64,000 nt of DNA from Candidatus Corynebacterium faecigallinarum. Lineage in GTDB: Bacteria; Actinomycetota; Actinomycetes; Mycobacteriales; Mycobacteriaceae. Under the pieces are notes generated by a model that had not been told where the DNA came from, did not search any database, and saw only the letters and a list, made by a program, of their open reading frames with translations. This document shows positions 35,164 to 43,861 of this stretch, one piece after another (position 1 is the stretch's first letter; each line of letters starts with the position of its first letter). Both the position numbers and the translations under genes were made by a program. The stretch spans positions 62,001-126,000 of the forward strand of contig DWVP01000001.1 of assembly GCA_019120175.1 (NCBI GenBank), written 5' to 3'.

Positions 35164-35192
35164 TTTCCGTTCGCTGTGAACCGCACTACACT
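35164..35192 (+). promoter_or_regulatory. Candidate promoter of aspT
   Basis: TTTCCG (35164-35169), 17-bp spacer, TACACT (35187-35192), 69 bases before the ATG. A run of ten G residues lies upstream at 35093-35102. Confidence 0.4.
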
Positions 35193-35260
35193 CGCGGATG
35201 AAGACAATTCACAATCTGAAGTCTCCGCACCATCACCGCCGAGGAGGTCCCGGAGGGACT

Positions 35261-36571
35261 ATGAAGCTGACCGAAGCACGCACTGACCTGCTGGCATCGC
35301 TGACCGCGCTGAAGAGCGACGTCGAAGCGTCCTACCAGGAACTCAAGGACCGCAACCTCTCCCTCGACCTCACCCGCGGCAAGCCCTCGGCAGAGCAGCT
35401 GGATCTGGCACAGTCGCTGTTGAGCCTGCCGGGCGACGACTACCGCACCGAGGGCGGGGTGGATACCCGCAACTACGGCGGCGGCGACGGCATCGCCGAC
35501 ATCCGCGAGCTGTGGGCCGAGGTGCTCGGTGTGGATCCGGCGCTGCTGATCGCGGGGGACGCGTCGAGCCTGAACATCATGTTCGACCTGATCTCCTGGT
35601 CCTGGACCTTCGGCAACAACGACTCGCCGCGGCCCTGGGCGGCCGATGCCGCTGATGACTCCGTGGGGCCGGTCAAGTGGATCTGCCCGGTGCCCGGCTA
35701 CGACCGCCACCACACCATCACCGAGACCTTCGGTTTCGAGATGGTCACCGTGCCGATGACCGAGAACGGCCCGGATCTGGACGCCGTCCGTGAGCTGGCC
35801 AAGGACCCGCAGGTCAAGGGCATGTGGGTGGTTCCGGTGTTCTCCAACCCGACCGGTCACTCGGTGTCCCGTGAGGTCGCCGAGGGCCTGGCCGCGATGG
35901 AGACCGGTGCACCTGACTTCCGCATCGCCTGGGACAACGCCTACGCCGTGCACACCCTCACCGAGGAGTTCCCGGAGATCCTCGACGTGGTCTCCATCGC
36001 CGCGGAGGCAGGCAACCCGAACCGCTTCTGGGCCTTCTCCTCGACCTCGAAGATCACCCTCGCCGGCGCCGGTGTGGCATTCTTCAACTCCTCGAAGGAG
36101 AACCTGGACTTCTACCGCAGGATCGCCGGTGTGCGCGGTATCGGCCCGAACAAGGTCAACCAGCTCGCCCACGCCCACTACTTCGGTTCCGCCGAGGGGG
36201 TGCGAGCGGTGATGCGCAAGCACTCCGGGATCCTGGGGCCGAAGTTCACCGCGGTCACCGACATCCTGCAGCGTCGTCTGGGTGACCTGGGTATCGCCGA
36301 GTGGACCACCCCGGAGGGCGGCTACTTCATCTCTGTGGACCTGCCGGACGGCACCGCGTCCCGTGTGGTCGCCCTGGCCAAGGACGCGGGTATCGCGCTG
36401 ACCGGCGCCGGTGCCACCTTCCCGCTGAAGGACGACCCGAACGACCGCAACATCCGGCTGGCTCCGTCGATGCCGCCGCTGGACGAGGTCGAGGTGGCGA
36501 TGGACGGGGTGGCGACCTGCATCCTGCTGGCCGCCATCGAGGCTGCTGAAGCTGCAGGAGCTGACCGGTAG
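35261..36571 (+). CDS. aspT: Aspartate aminotransferase (class Ic, AspT type)
   Basis: A 436-residue PLP enzyme interconverting aspartate/2-oxoglutarate and oxaloacetate/glutamate. Family features are LSLDLTRGKPSAEQLD near the start, NYGGGDGI, SNPTGHSV (cofactor-binding Asn region), WDNAYAVH (Asp/Tyr) and the Schiff-base lysine in SSTSKITLAG. The long central insertion (SWSWTFGNNDSPRPWAA) is typical of the corynebacterial subclass. ATG 35261 is chosen because GGAGG is just upstream and the family N-terminus begins MKLTEAR; an ATG at 35198 is unlikely. It lies upstream of dnaX, the usual corynebacterial order. Confidence 0.88.
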   Translation: MKLTEARTDLLASLTALKSDVEASYQELKDRNLSLDLTRGKPSAEQLDLAQSLLSLPGDDYRTEGGVDTRNYGGGDGIADIRELWAEVLGVDPALLIAGDASSLNIMFDLISWSWTFGNNDSPRPWAADAADDSVGPVKWICPVPGYDRHHTITETFGFEMVTVPMTENGPDLDAVRELAKDPQVKGMWVVPVFSNPTGHSVSREVAEGLAAMETGAPDFRIAWDNAYAVHTLTEEFPEILDVVSIAAEAGNPNRFWAFSSTSKITLAGAGVAFFNSSKENLDFYRRIAGVRGIGPNKVNQLAHAHYFGSAEGVRAVMRKHSGILGPKFTAVTDILQRRLGDLGIAEWTTPEGGYFISVDLPDGTASRVVALAKDAGIALTGAGATFPLKDDPNDRNIRLAPSMPPLDEVEVAMDGVATCILLAAIEAAEAAGADR

Positions 36572-37222
36572 GTGAATCTGGCGGAGACGAAGCAATGGGT
36601 CAGTGACCTGCTGCCGGGGGAGTTCACCACGTCCCGGCGGCGGGTGAACACCGGGTTCCCGGAGTTCACCGTCGCCGAGCTCACTCTCGGTGGTACAGGT
36701 GACGGGTTCGGTGGGGACGCCGCGGGTGCGGCCGACGCCGAGACCGTCGCGGTGACGCTCGACGCCGCCCGGGTCGAACCAGACCTGGTCACCGACAACG
36801 GCGCTGATCTGCGGGTGGAGTTCATCACGGTGGTCTCCGGGCATGGTCGGGCCGCGGCCGACCTGGTGACGGCGGCGGCGACGATGGTGTCCACCGACCC
36901 ACACCATTTCTCCCCGCAGCCGGGGCTGCTGCTGCCGAAGCTGGGCTGGCACGTCGACGAGACGATGACCGCGATGCACGGTCTGCTGGTCCCGCCGTTC
37001 GTCTGGGAGGACGGCGTCCCGCACGTCCATGAGGTCAACTTCGGAGGACGCCACGGCGGTGGCGACTACCACGAGTACACCCACCCGGGCCGGATGACGG
37101 TCTATGCCCAGCTGGTGATGCTCACCGAGGATGAGTACCAGGTCGCCCTGTCTGGCGGACCCGGGGCGGTGCAGAACCTGCTGGCCACCTCAGAGGCGAA
37201 CCTCAACAACGTCTGGCGGTGA
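36572..37222 (+). CDS. Suppressor-of-fused (SUFU)-domain-like protein
   Basis: A 216-residue soluble protein without signal peptide. The C-terminal half (VHEVNFGGRHG, YTHPGRMTVYAQLVMLTEDEY) resembles the bacterial SUFU-domain family, small proteins of unknown function that are often immunity or binding modules. The N-terminal part has FPEFTVAEL and VEFITVVSGHG, consistent with the same fold. It starts with GTG at 36572, right after the aspT stop, so it is cotranscribed with aspT. The family call is moderate. Confidence 0.5.
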   Translation: MNLAETKQWVSDLLPGEFTTSRRRVNTGFPEFTVAELTLGGTGDGFGGDAAGAADAETVAVTLDAARVEPDLVTDNGADLRVEFITVVSGHGRAAADLVTAAATMVSTDPHHFSPQPGLLLPKLGWHVDETMTAMHGLLVPPFVWEDGVPHVHEVNFGGRHGGGDYHEYTHPGRMTVYAQLVMLTEDEYQVALSGGPGAVQNLLATSEANLNNVWR

Positions 37223-37287
37223 TGTCTGGCGGTAGCGTCCCGCCGGTGCGTCCGGCGGTAAGGGCACCTCGTGTCGGGCCCGCCTTG

Positions 37288-37293
37288 TAGTCT
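37288..37293 (+). promoter_or_regulatory. Candidate -10 of dnaX, implying a leaderless mRNA
   Basis: TAGTCT ends six bases before the GTG at 37300, so a transcript from it would begin at or next to the start codon. No Shine-Dalgarno sequence is seen. No clear -35. Confidence 0.4.
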
Positions 37294-37299
37294 GGTTCC

Positions 37300-39948
37300 G
37301 TGGCTCTTTACAGGAAGTATCGTCCGGCCTCGTTTGCCGAGGTCGTGGGGCAGGAACATGTGACCGAGCCGTTGTCGACGGCGCTGGACAGCGGGCGGAT
37401 CAACCATGCCTACCTGTTCTCCGGACCGCGCGGCTGCGGAAAGACCTCGTCGGCACGCATCCTGGCCCGGTCGCTGAACTGTGAGCAGGGGCCGACGTCC
37501 ACCCCCTGCGGTACCTGCGACTCCTGTGTGGCACTGGCCCCCGGTGGGGCAGGCACCCTGGACGTCACCGAGATGGACGCGGCGACGCACAACGGTGTCG
37601 ACGACATGCGCGAGCTGCGCGAGCGGGCGTTTTACGCCCCGGCGGAGTCCCGCTACCGCGTGTTCATCATCGATGAGGCGCACATGATCTCCCAGGCCGG
37701 CTTCAACGCCCTGTTGAAGATCGTGGAGGAACCGCCGGAGCACCTCATCTTCATCTTCGCGACCACCGAGCCGGAGAAGCTGCTGCAGACCATCCGGTCG
37801 CGCACGCACAACTACCCCTTCCGCCTGCTGACTCCGCCGGCGATGCGTTCGTTGTTGCAGCGGGTGTGCGCCGAGGAGCAGGTCGAGGTCGAGGACACGG
37901 TGTACCCGCTGGTCATCCGCGCCGGCGGTGGTTCACCGCGTGACTCGCTGTCGATCATGGACCAGCTGCTCGCCGGTTCCGGTGCCGACGGCGTGACCTA
38001 CGACCGGGCGGTGGCGCTGCTGGGCTTCACCGACACCGCACTGATCGACCATGCGGTGGACGCCCTGGCCGATCAGGACCAGGCCGGACTGTTCGGCTGC
38101 GTCAGCGACGTCATCGACGCCGGGCACGACCCGCGCCGGTTCGCGATGGACCTGCTGGACCGATTCCGGGACCTGCTGGTCATCCAGGCGGTGCCGGATG
38201 CCTTCGACACCGGTCTGGTGGATGCCCCGGTGGATCAGCGGGACGTCCTGATCCAGGAGGCCAAGGCACTGGGGCAGGCTACGCTGACCCGCTGTGCGGC
38301 CCTGGTCAACGAGGGTCTGGCGCAGATGCGTGGGGCGACCGCGCCCCGGCTGCTGCTGGAGATTCTGTGTGCCCGCATGGCATTGCCGGCGGCAGGAACG
38401 ACCGTGGAGGCGTTGGCCCAGCGCATCGAGGCGCTGGAAGCCGGTGGTGTCGGCGGTGGTGCTGGTGCGTCCGGTGGTGCCGGGGGAGCAGGTGGCGCTG
38501 GCGGCGCGGCGGCTGGTTCGGGACGCGTGTACGTGCGGAAGTCCCAGCGTGAGGCGCAGGCGGCTGCGGCGGCGCAGGACGCAACCGCCCAGGACGCACC
38601 GCCTGTGCAGCCCGGTCAGTCTGCTCAGCCCGATCATCCTGCTGAATTCGCGCAGGACGGAGCATCGTCTGCTGCACCGGCCGCACCGGCCGCACCGGCC
38701 GCACCGTCGACTCAGGAGGCGCCTGCCGGGGCGTCCGACGAGGCAGCAGAGCGTCGTTCGGAGGCGGAGCGTGCCCGGGAGATCATGCGTCGTCGTCGGC
38801 AGGCGGCATCGCGTCCCGCAGCGTCCGAGCCGGACCCAGCACCTGCACCAGAAGCCGAGCCGGCCGCCGATGCTGCCGACGAGGCTGGCACAGAACCCGG
38901 CCCCACACCGGAACCCGAGCCTGCATCCGAGCCGGGTCCTGAGTCTGCTCCTGCGCCGGCAGAGCCCGCTGAGTCCTCCGCAGACCCCCGGCCTGCCGCA
39001 GTCACCCACCCGGTGCCGCAGTGGGACGAGATCCTCGAGGCCGTGAAGGAGGACTCGCTCGCACTCTGGGTGGCGGCCCGTGATGCCGCAGCCACGGTAG
39101 GTGGGGTCGATGCCGACGGCAAGGTGAGGATCACTCTGCAGCACCACACCGGTGCGCTGGCCAACTACATCAACGCACCCGAGCGAGCCCAGGTCTTCGC
39201 CCAGGTCATCGAGAAGGTCACCGGCGCACCGGGCACCGTCGTGGCGCACGTCGGAACCGGTCCTGCCGCGGGGTACTCCGCGACCAGCCCTGCACAGAAC
39301 CCTGCACAGGGCCATGAACAGGGCCAGGTAGACGGTCAGGAGGTCGCCCAGGAGCAGGCGGGAAAAGCTGAAGGCACGACCGCCCCCGTAGACACCCCTG
39401 CCCGGGAACAAGAACCAACCCCGGCTCCGAGCCCGGAACCTTCACCCGGGCCAGCAGCTGCTCCTGAGCCAGAGCCAGAGCCAGAGCCAGAGCCTGAGCC
39501 GGAGCCTGCACCTGCGCCGAACCCCCGTGGTTCAGCTGTATCAACCCCGGCGTCAAACCTGGTAACGGCCCCAGCGCCGGCGTCGCCGCGTCCGACGGCA
39601 AATACCCGCCGCACCGGGCCGGACTCCGGTGAACAACTCACCGGGTGGCGCGCCCGGAAGGCGAAGTTCGATGCCCGCCAGCAGAACAACACGGCACCGT
39701 CCGGCGCAGCGTCCGGTGGTTTCGGTGGTGTACCCCTGCCGGAGGAGCCGGACGAACCCTGGGACGACGGGTCTCCGTCCGCCCCGCCGCCGGACCCCGA
39801 AGCGACGCGCCAGGCAGAGATGGCGGAGGCCGAGGAAGCCATGCGGGAACGCGATAATCCCGAGGCAACCAACCTCGACCACCGCAATGCCCTCGAGATC
39901 GCCGGTGAGCTTCTCGAGCAGCATCTCGGTGCCGAGCGAACCAGGTGA
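37300..39948 (+). CDS. dnaX: DNA polymerase III subunit gamma/tau
   Basis: An 882-residue clamp-loader ATPase that loads the beta clamp and organises the replisome. Residues 1-360 are the conserved core: FAEVVGQEHV, Walker A GPRGCGKTSSARIL, the zinc module CEQGPTSTPCGTCDSC, Walker B FIIDEAHMIS and the sensor TTEPEKL. The rest is a low-complexity Ala/Pro/Glu/Gln tail (about 390-560 and 660-780, including a PEPEPEPEP run from a hexanucleotide repeat) with a folded segment between (about 570-650, VPQWDEILEAVKEDS) that probably corresponds to the tau polymerase-binding domain. GTG start. Slippery A-runs for making gamma by frameshift are not evident. Confidence 0.93.
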   Translation: MALYRKYRPASFAEVVGQEHVTEPLSTALDSGRINHAYLFSGPRGCGKTSSARILARSLNCEQGPTSTPCGTCDSCVALAPGGAGTLDVTEMDAATHNGVDDMRELRERAFYAPAESRYRVFIIDEAHMISQAGFNALLKIVEEPPEHLIFIFATTEPEKLLQTIRSRTHNYPFRLLTPPAMRSLLQRVCAEEQVEVEDTVYPLVIRAGGGSPRDSLSIMDQLLAGSGADGVTYDRAVALLGFTDTALIDHAVDALADQDQAGLFGCVSDVIDAGHDPRRFAMDLLDRFRDLLVIQAVPDAFDTGLVDAPVDQRDVLIQEAKALGQATLTRCAALVNEGLAQMRGATAPRLLLEILCARMALPAAGTTVEALAQRIEALEAGGVGGGAGASGGAGGAGGAGGAAAGSGRVYVRKSQREAQAAAAAQDATAQDAPPVQPGQSAQPDHPAEFAQDGASSAAPAAPAAPAAPSTQEAPAGASDEAAERRSEAERAREIMRRRRQAASRPAASEPDPAPAPEAEPAADAADEAGTEPGPTPEPEPASEPGPESAPAPAEPAESSADPRPAAVTHPVPQWDEILEAVKEDSLALWVAARDAAATVGGVDADGKVRITLQHHTGALANYINAPERAQVFAQVIEKVTGAPGTVVAHVGTGPAAGYSATSPAQNPAQGHEQGQVDGQEVAQEQAGKAEGTTAPVDTPAREQEPTPAPSPEPSPGPAAAPEPEPEPEPEPEPEPAPAPNPRGSAVSTPASNLVTAPAPASPRPTANTRRTGPDSGEQLTGWRARKAKFDARQQNNTAPSGAASGGFGGVPLPEEPDEPWDDGSPSAPPPDPEATRQAEMAEAEEAMRERDNPEATNLDHRNALEIAGELLEQHLGAERTR

Positions 39949-39974
39949 CCGCCTGATCGCAGCGCCGTAACCGG

Positions 39975-39980
39975 TAGACT
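39975..39980 (+). promoter_or_regulatory. Candidate -10 of ybaB-recR
   Basis: TAGACT, followed by an 85-base leader that holds a tandem repeat and small palindrome before ybaB. Confidence 0.35.
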
Positions 39981-40000
39981 GTGGCACCGACGAACAAGCA

Positions 40001-40043
40001 CGACAGCAACCGACAGCAACCGACAGCGACAGTCCCGACTGTC
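40001..40043 (+). repeat. Three 10-bp tandem repeats plus a small palindrome in the ybaB leader
   Basis: CGACAGCAAC occurs twice and CGACAGCGAC once in direct succession (40001-40030). A GACAGTC/GACTGTC palindrome (40028-40043) overlaps the end. It lies in the predicted 5' UTR of ybaB. Confidence 0.7.
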
Positions 40044-40064
40044 ACCGTGAAAGGACCCGACACA

Positions 40065-40379
40065 ATGAGCCAGCCCGACATGAACGCGATCATGGCCCAG
40101 GCCCAGAAGATGCAGCAGGAGCTGCAGGAGGCGCAGGCCGAGATCATGGCCTCCACCGTCGAGGGCACCGCAGGCAACGGCCTGGTCAAGGTCGCCCTGC
40201 GTGGCTCCGGCGAGGTCGAGAGTCTCACCATCGACCCGTCCGTCGTTGACCCGGAGGACGTCGAGACCCTGCAGGACCTCATCATCGGCGCTTACCAGGA
40301 CGCCGGCGACAACCTCAAGAAGCTCTCCGCCGAGCGCATGGGGCCGCTGTCCCAGGGCCTCGACGGCCTCGGCTTCTAG
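40065..40379 (+). CDS. YbaB/EbfC-family nucleoid-associated protein
   Basis: A 104-residue dimeric DNA-binding protein. It starts at the ATG at 40065 ([21 protein letters not shown]), with AAAGGA about ten bases upstream. The helical N-terminus is followed by the family core [22 protein letters not shown] and [16 protein letters not shown]. It sits between dnaX and recR as in most bacteria and binds nucleoid or fork DNA; an exact role in corynebacteria is not established. Confidence 0.9.
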   Translation: MSQPDMNAIMAQAQKMQQELQEAQAEIMASTVEGTAGNGLVKVALRGSGEVESLTIDPSVVDPEDVETLQDLIIGAYQDAGDNLKKLSAERMGPLSQGLDGLGF

Positions 40380-40399
40380 CGGTACAGAGGTACCGTCAC

Positions 40400-41044
40400 G
40401 TGTTCGAGGGACCCCTCCAGGACGTCATCGACGAGTTCTCCCGACTCCCCGGGGTGGGCCCGAAGAGCGCCCAACGTATCGCCTTCCACCTGCTCCAGTC
40501 CGAACCCGAGGAACTGGAACGGCTCAGCGGTGCGCTGACCCGACTGCAGTCCGGTGTGCGATTCTGCCGGATCTGCCACAACGTCTCCTCCGAGGACGTC
40601 TGCCGGATCTGTGCCGACTCCTCCCGCGACGCCACCCTGGTGTGCGTCGTCGAGGAGTCCAAGGACATCCAGGTCATCGAGCGCACCGGCGAGTACGCCG
40701 GTCGTTACCACGTTCTCGGCGGCGCTCTGGACCCGCTCAACGGCATTGGTCCGAAGGAACTCAACGTCACCGGGCTGGTGCAACGCATCGGCGGCCGGGT
40801 CGACGACGTCCCCACCGCCGACGGTGAACTCACCGACCCGCCCGAGGTCAGTGAGGTCATCATCGCCACCGACCCGAATACCGAGGGCGAGGCCACCGCC
40901 GCCTACCTCGGACGCCTGCTCAAGGAGTTCCCCGGACTGACCGTTTCCCGGTTGGCATCGGGCATCCCCATGGGTGGCGACCTGGAGTTCGTCGACGAAC
41001 TCACGCTGTCCCGCGCTTTCGAGGGGCGCACCACCATCAGCTGA
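40400..41044 (+). CDS. recR: Recombination protein RecR
   Basis: A 214-residue component of RecFOR-type gap repair. Domains in order: helix-hairpin-helix ([18 protein letters not shown]), a C4 zinc finger (CRICHN and CRICAD), the Toprim domain ([26 protein letters not shown] with the metal-binding acidic residues) and the Walker-B-like end ([18 protein letters not shown]). It starts with GTG at 40400, 20 bases after ybaB. Confidence 0.94.
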   Translation: MFEGPLQDVIDEFSRLPGVGPKSAQRIAFHLLQSEPEELERLSGALTRLQSGVRFCRICHNVSSEDVCRICADSSRDATLVCVVEESKDIQVIERTGEYAGRYHVLGGALDPLNGIGPKELNVTGLVQRIGGRVDDVPTADGELTDPPEVSEVIIATDPNTEGEATAAYLGRLLKEFPGLTVSRLASGIPMGGDLEFVDELTLSRAFEGRTTIS

Positions 41045-41073
41045 TTCTGGCTCCGCGGCGCCGGCTACTGTCG

Positions 41074-41079
41074 TAGCCT
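41074..41079 (+). promoter_or_regulatory. Candidate -10 of the DoxX-like gene (leaderless)
   Basis: TAGCCT ends six bases before the ATG at 41086, the spacing expected for a leaderless transcript. Confidence 0.35.
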
Positions 41080-41085
41080 GGGGTC

Positions 41086-41508
41086 ATGAACAGTAGAAAC
41101 GCCACAGTCGGCGACTCTGATGGCACGTCCTCCGCATCCGTCACGTCACTGCGCGGGCGACCGGCGCTGTGGGCCACCGTCTTCGGTGCGGCAGGCGTCC
41201 TGCACGTGGTGAGGCCCCAGTTCTTCGACTCCCTGGTCCCGCAGGAGCTGCCGGGTGGGCAGCGTGTGTGGACGTTGGGCAGTGGAGTCGTCGAACTCGG
41301 ACTCTCAGCGGCGATCCTGAACCCGGCGACCCGTCGAAAGATCGGACGTCCGGCCGCCCTGTTCCTGGTGGGAGTGCTTCCCGGCAACGTGAAGATGGCG
41401 CTGGACTGGCAGCGCAGCAAGAAAATGTCTCCGGTGATGAAGGTCGGCGCCTGGGTGCGGGTCGTGGCACAGGTGCCGATGATCGTCTCGGCGAGCCGCA
41501 TCCGCTGA
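41086..41508 (+). CDS. DoxX-like small membrane protein
   Basis: A 140-residue protein with about three hydrophobic stretches (ALWATVFGAAGVLHVV, GVVELGLSAAILN, AALFLVGVLPGNVKMAL). The segment GVLHVVRPQFFDSLVPQELPG is typical of DoxX-like/MauE-type membrane proteins. The function of this branch is unknown; some members take part in redox or sulphur metabolism. It has its own candidate promoter and is followed by an imperfect hairpin. Confidence 0.65.
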   Translation: MNSRNATVGDSDGTSSASVTSLRGRPALWATVFGAAGVLHVVRPQFFDSLVPQELPGGQRVWTLGSGVVELGLSAAILNPATRRKIGRPAALFLVGVLPGNVKMALDWQRSKKMSPVMKVGAWVRVVAQVPMIVSASRIR

Positions 41509-41534
41509 CCCAGGGCAGGGGAAGATAGTGAACG

Positions 41535-41596
41535 ACCCGAACTGGGCATGAATCCGCTGAACCGGAGGATTCGCCGGAACAACGGCCAGTTCGGGT
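41535..41596 (+). terminator. Branched hairpin after the DoxX-like gene
   Basis: Outer 11-bp stem (41535-41545 with 41586-41596) enclosing an inner GAATCC/GGATTC stem. It begins about 25 bases after the stop codon. Confidence 0.5.
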
Positions 41597-41735
41597 TGTA
41601 GCTGCGAAGGGAGGGATGGGGTGAGCAATTCCAGGGGTTTACTGCACTTCTGCTGCAAAACCGGTGTGCGGCAAGAGACTTGGGGATAGAAACCAAACTA
41701 TCCACTATTCATCACCAGTAAGGGGCACCCCTCAC

Positions 41736-43474
41736 ATGTCTACCGGTAACTCTCCAGCCACCTCCGCATCTCCCGCCTCCTCCTCTGCACTACGCGCACA
41801 ACCCACCCGCCGTCGCTTCCTCACCAGCACCGCCACCGCCGCGGCAATCACGGCCGTCGGCATCGTCGCCGGCCAGGCGGGCTCGCGTCCCACCGCGAAC
41901 GCCCAGTCCTCCGACGGTCCGCTCGGATCGTCAGGCACGGCACCGGCACCGAACGACCCCGCGATCGCCAACCTCCCGACCGTGACCGAAGACCACCAGG
42001 TCATCGTCATCGGCTCCGGCTTCGGTGGGGGAGTCGCCGCGCTCCGCCTGGCGGGGGCCGGAGTGGAGGTCACCGTCCTGGAGCGCGGTCGTCGCTGGGA
42101 GACCGGCTCGAACGCCACGACCTTCCCCAGTCCCACCAACCCGGACAAGCGGATGCTCTGGCACCGCTCCGCCCCGCAGCTCTTCGGCAGGAACATCGCC
42201 GTCGACCCTTACGTCGGCATCATCGAAGCAGTTTCCTCGCCCACCATGACCGCGCTGTGTCCCACCGGCGTCGGCGGCGGATCCCTTGTCTACCAGGGGA
42301 TGTCGCTGCAGTCGTCGAAGGAGGTATTCAATGCGACGTTCCCTGCCGGGCTCGACTGGGACCACATGGACCGCGTCCACTACCCGCGGGTCGCCGACAC
42401 CCTCGGTCTCGAGGTCTGCCCCGACGACATCCTCAACCACCTCAACTACAAGGTCGCCAGGGTCTTCGCCCAGCGCTGCCGGGACGCCGGGCTGACCCCG
42501 GAGAAGATCCCCATGCCGATCGACTGGGACTACGCCCGCCGTGAACTACGCGGTGAGATGACCCCGTCCTACACCGGCGGCTCAGGGGCGATGGGCGTCA
42601 ATAACGGCGGCAAGCACTCCGTCGACGTCACCTACATCGCCCAGGCCGAGGCCACGGGCAATGCCACGGTGCGCACCCATACCGAAGTCACCGACGTGCA
42701 GCGTCAGGACGACGGCACCTGGCTGGTCCATGCCCTGCACACCGACGATGCCGGACGCCCGCAGCGACGCCTCGCGCTCACCGCCGGCTCGGTGGTCATG
42801 GCCGCCGGTAGCGTGAACACCACCCGGCTGCTGCTGCGGGCCAAGCACACCGGTACGGTGCCCGGCCTGCCGGACACCCTGGGGCCGGGCTGGGGCAGCA
42901 ACGGCGACCGGATCTACGTCTGGAGCGACCCGACCGCGAACTTCGGCAAGGTGCAGGGCGGCCCGGTGGTTTACGGCACCAAGCAGTGGGACGATCCGGA
43001 CCATGCCCATACGATCATCCAGGCCTCCATCCCCGGTTTCGGTATCGACGCCATGTCCACCATGATGGTCGGCTTCGGGGGCAGCTCCACCCGTGGTTCC
43101 TTCCGGTGGAACAGCAGTACCACGACCGCTGACCTGCACTGGCCGGCCGGCAGGGACCGGGAACTGATCGAGAATCACATCCGTCCGACGGCGGACAAGA
43201 TCATCTCCGCAGGTGGGGCGCCTGGCATGCTCACCGACACCATGACATGGTGAACTCCACCTGGCATGCCCTCGGCGGTGCGCGCATGGGGACGGTCTGT
43301 GACCTGGAGGGGCGGGTCACCGGACAGGAGGGGCTCTAAGTCCTCGACGGTGCGCTGATCCCGGGGACAACGGCAGGATGCAATCCGTCGATGACGATCG
43401 CCGCTGTCGCCGAGCGTGCGATGGACGCCGTGGCCCCGGAGATCGCCGCGCGGAGGTATGTGACGCACCGATAG
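41736..43474 (+). pseudogene. Tat-exported GMC oxidoreductase (cholesterol oxidase-like), broken at the 3' end
   Basis: A FAD-dependent GMC/cholesterol-oxidase-type enzyme of about 580 residues, now broken. The N-terminus has a Tat signal (TRRRFLTSTATAAAITAVG). The FAD motif is VIGSGFGGGVAALRLAGAG, with VLERGRRWE, then GVGGGSLVYQGM. Intact coding runs to the TGA at 43253. In the next frame the missing C-terminus continues (VNSTWHALGGARMG, with the active-site His region), is interrupted by TAA at 43337 where LYVLDG expects Tyr (TAC), and resumes as LIPGTTAGCNPSMTIAAVAERAMD to the TAG at 43474. One frameshift plus one nonsense change remove the catalytic His and the FAD-closing motif. Confidence 0.85.
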
Positions 43475-43861
43475 TTTTCCGGGGGGTAAGGCCATCAATT
43501 GATCGGTATGTGGTTAAACATGTCCCGATACAGTGACGCGGGACACAGCAATCGGCCTTCGGCGACACGCGGTCCCTGGCGCGGGGGTAGGAAAAGGGCC
43601 GCGGTTGAACGGTGGACAAAACATTCGTTGACCTACACGAAGTGCCGCCCTGACGGTGGGGTGGCGACGGTGCCCCGGGGGTGACACACATATATGGACA
43701 GAACACCGCCGCGCCGCGGTTTCAGCCGTGCTTCCTAGTGTCGAGTGTCTATTCGAGCGAACCATGCCGGTACATCCCGGGGGTCATCCGGTGAGGAACC
43801 CCCGGGAATCAGCATGCGAAGTTGCGAATCGCCCCGTCCCCCTTTCAACCGAAGGAGCCCG
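43475..43861 (+). other. Intergenic region upstream of the fatty acid operon
   Basis: 387 bases without a convincing gene. It holds a 10-bp palindrome ATCAATTGAT (43494-43503), a small hairpin TGTCCCG/CGGGACA (43521-43545), an AT-richer patch ACATATATGG (43688-43697) and the leader hairpin at 43775-43807. The promoter of accBC must lie here; a -10-like TAGTGT is at 43736, but no matching -35 was found. Confidence 0.6.
43775..43807 (+). promoter_or_regulatory. Hairpin in the accBC leader
   Basis: Perfect 10-bp stem TCCCGGGGGT/ACCCCCGGGA (43775-43784 with 43798-43807) with a 13-base loop, ending 54 bases before the accBC ATG. It could be an attenuator, mRNA stabiliser or repressor operator for the 13.5-kb operon. 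Confidence 0.45.

Noticed and set aside
35186..37084. 632-codon antisense open frame over aspT
   Set aside because: No family resemblance; aspT has all catalytic residues on the plus strand.
37300..37500. Programmed frameshift site in dnaX to make gamma
   Set aside because: No A-rich slippery heptamer with a downstream stop was seen near the end of the ATPase core.
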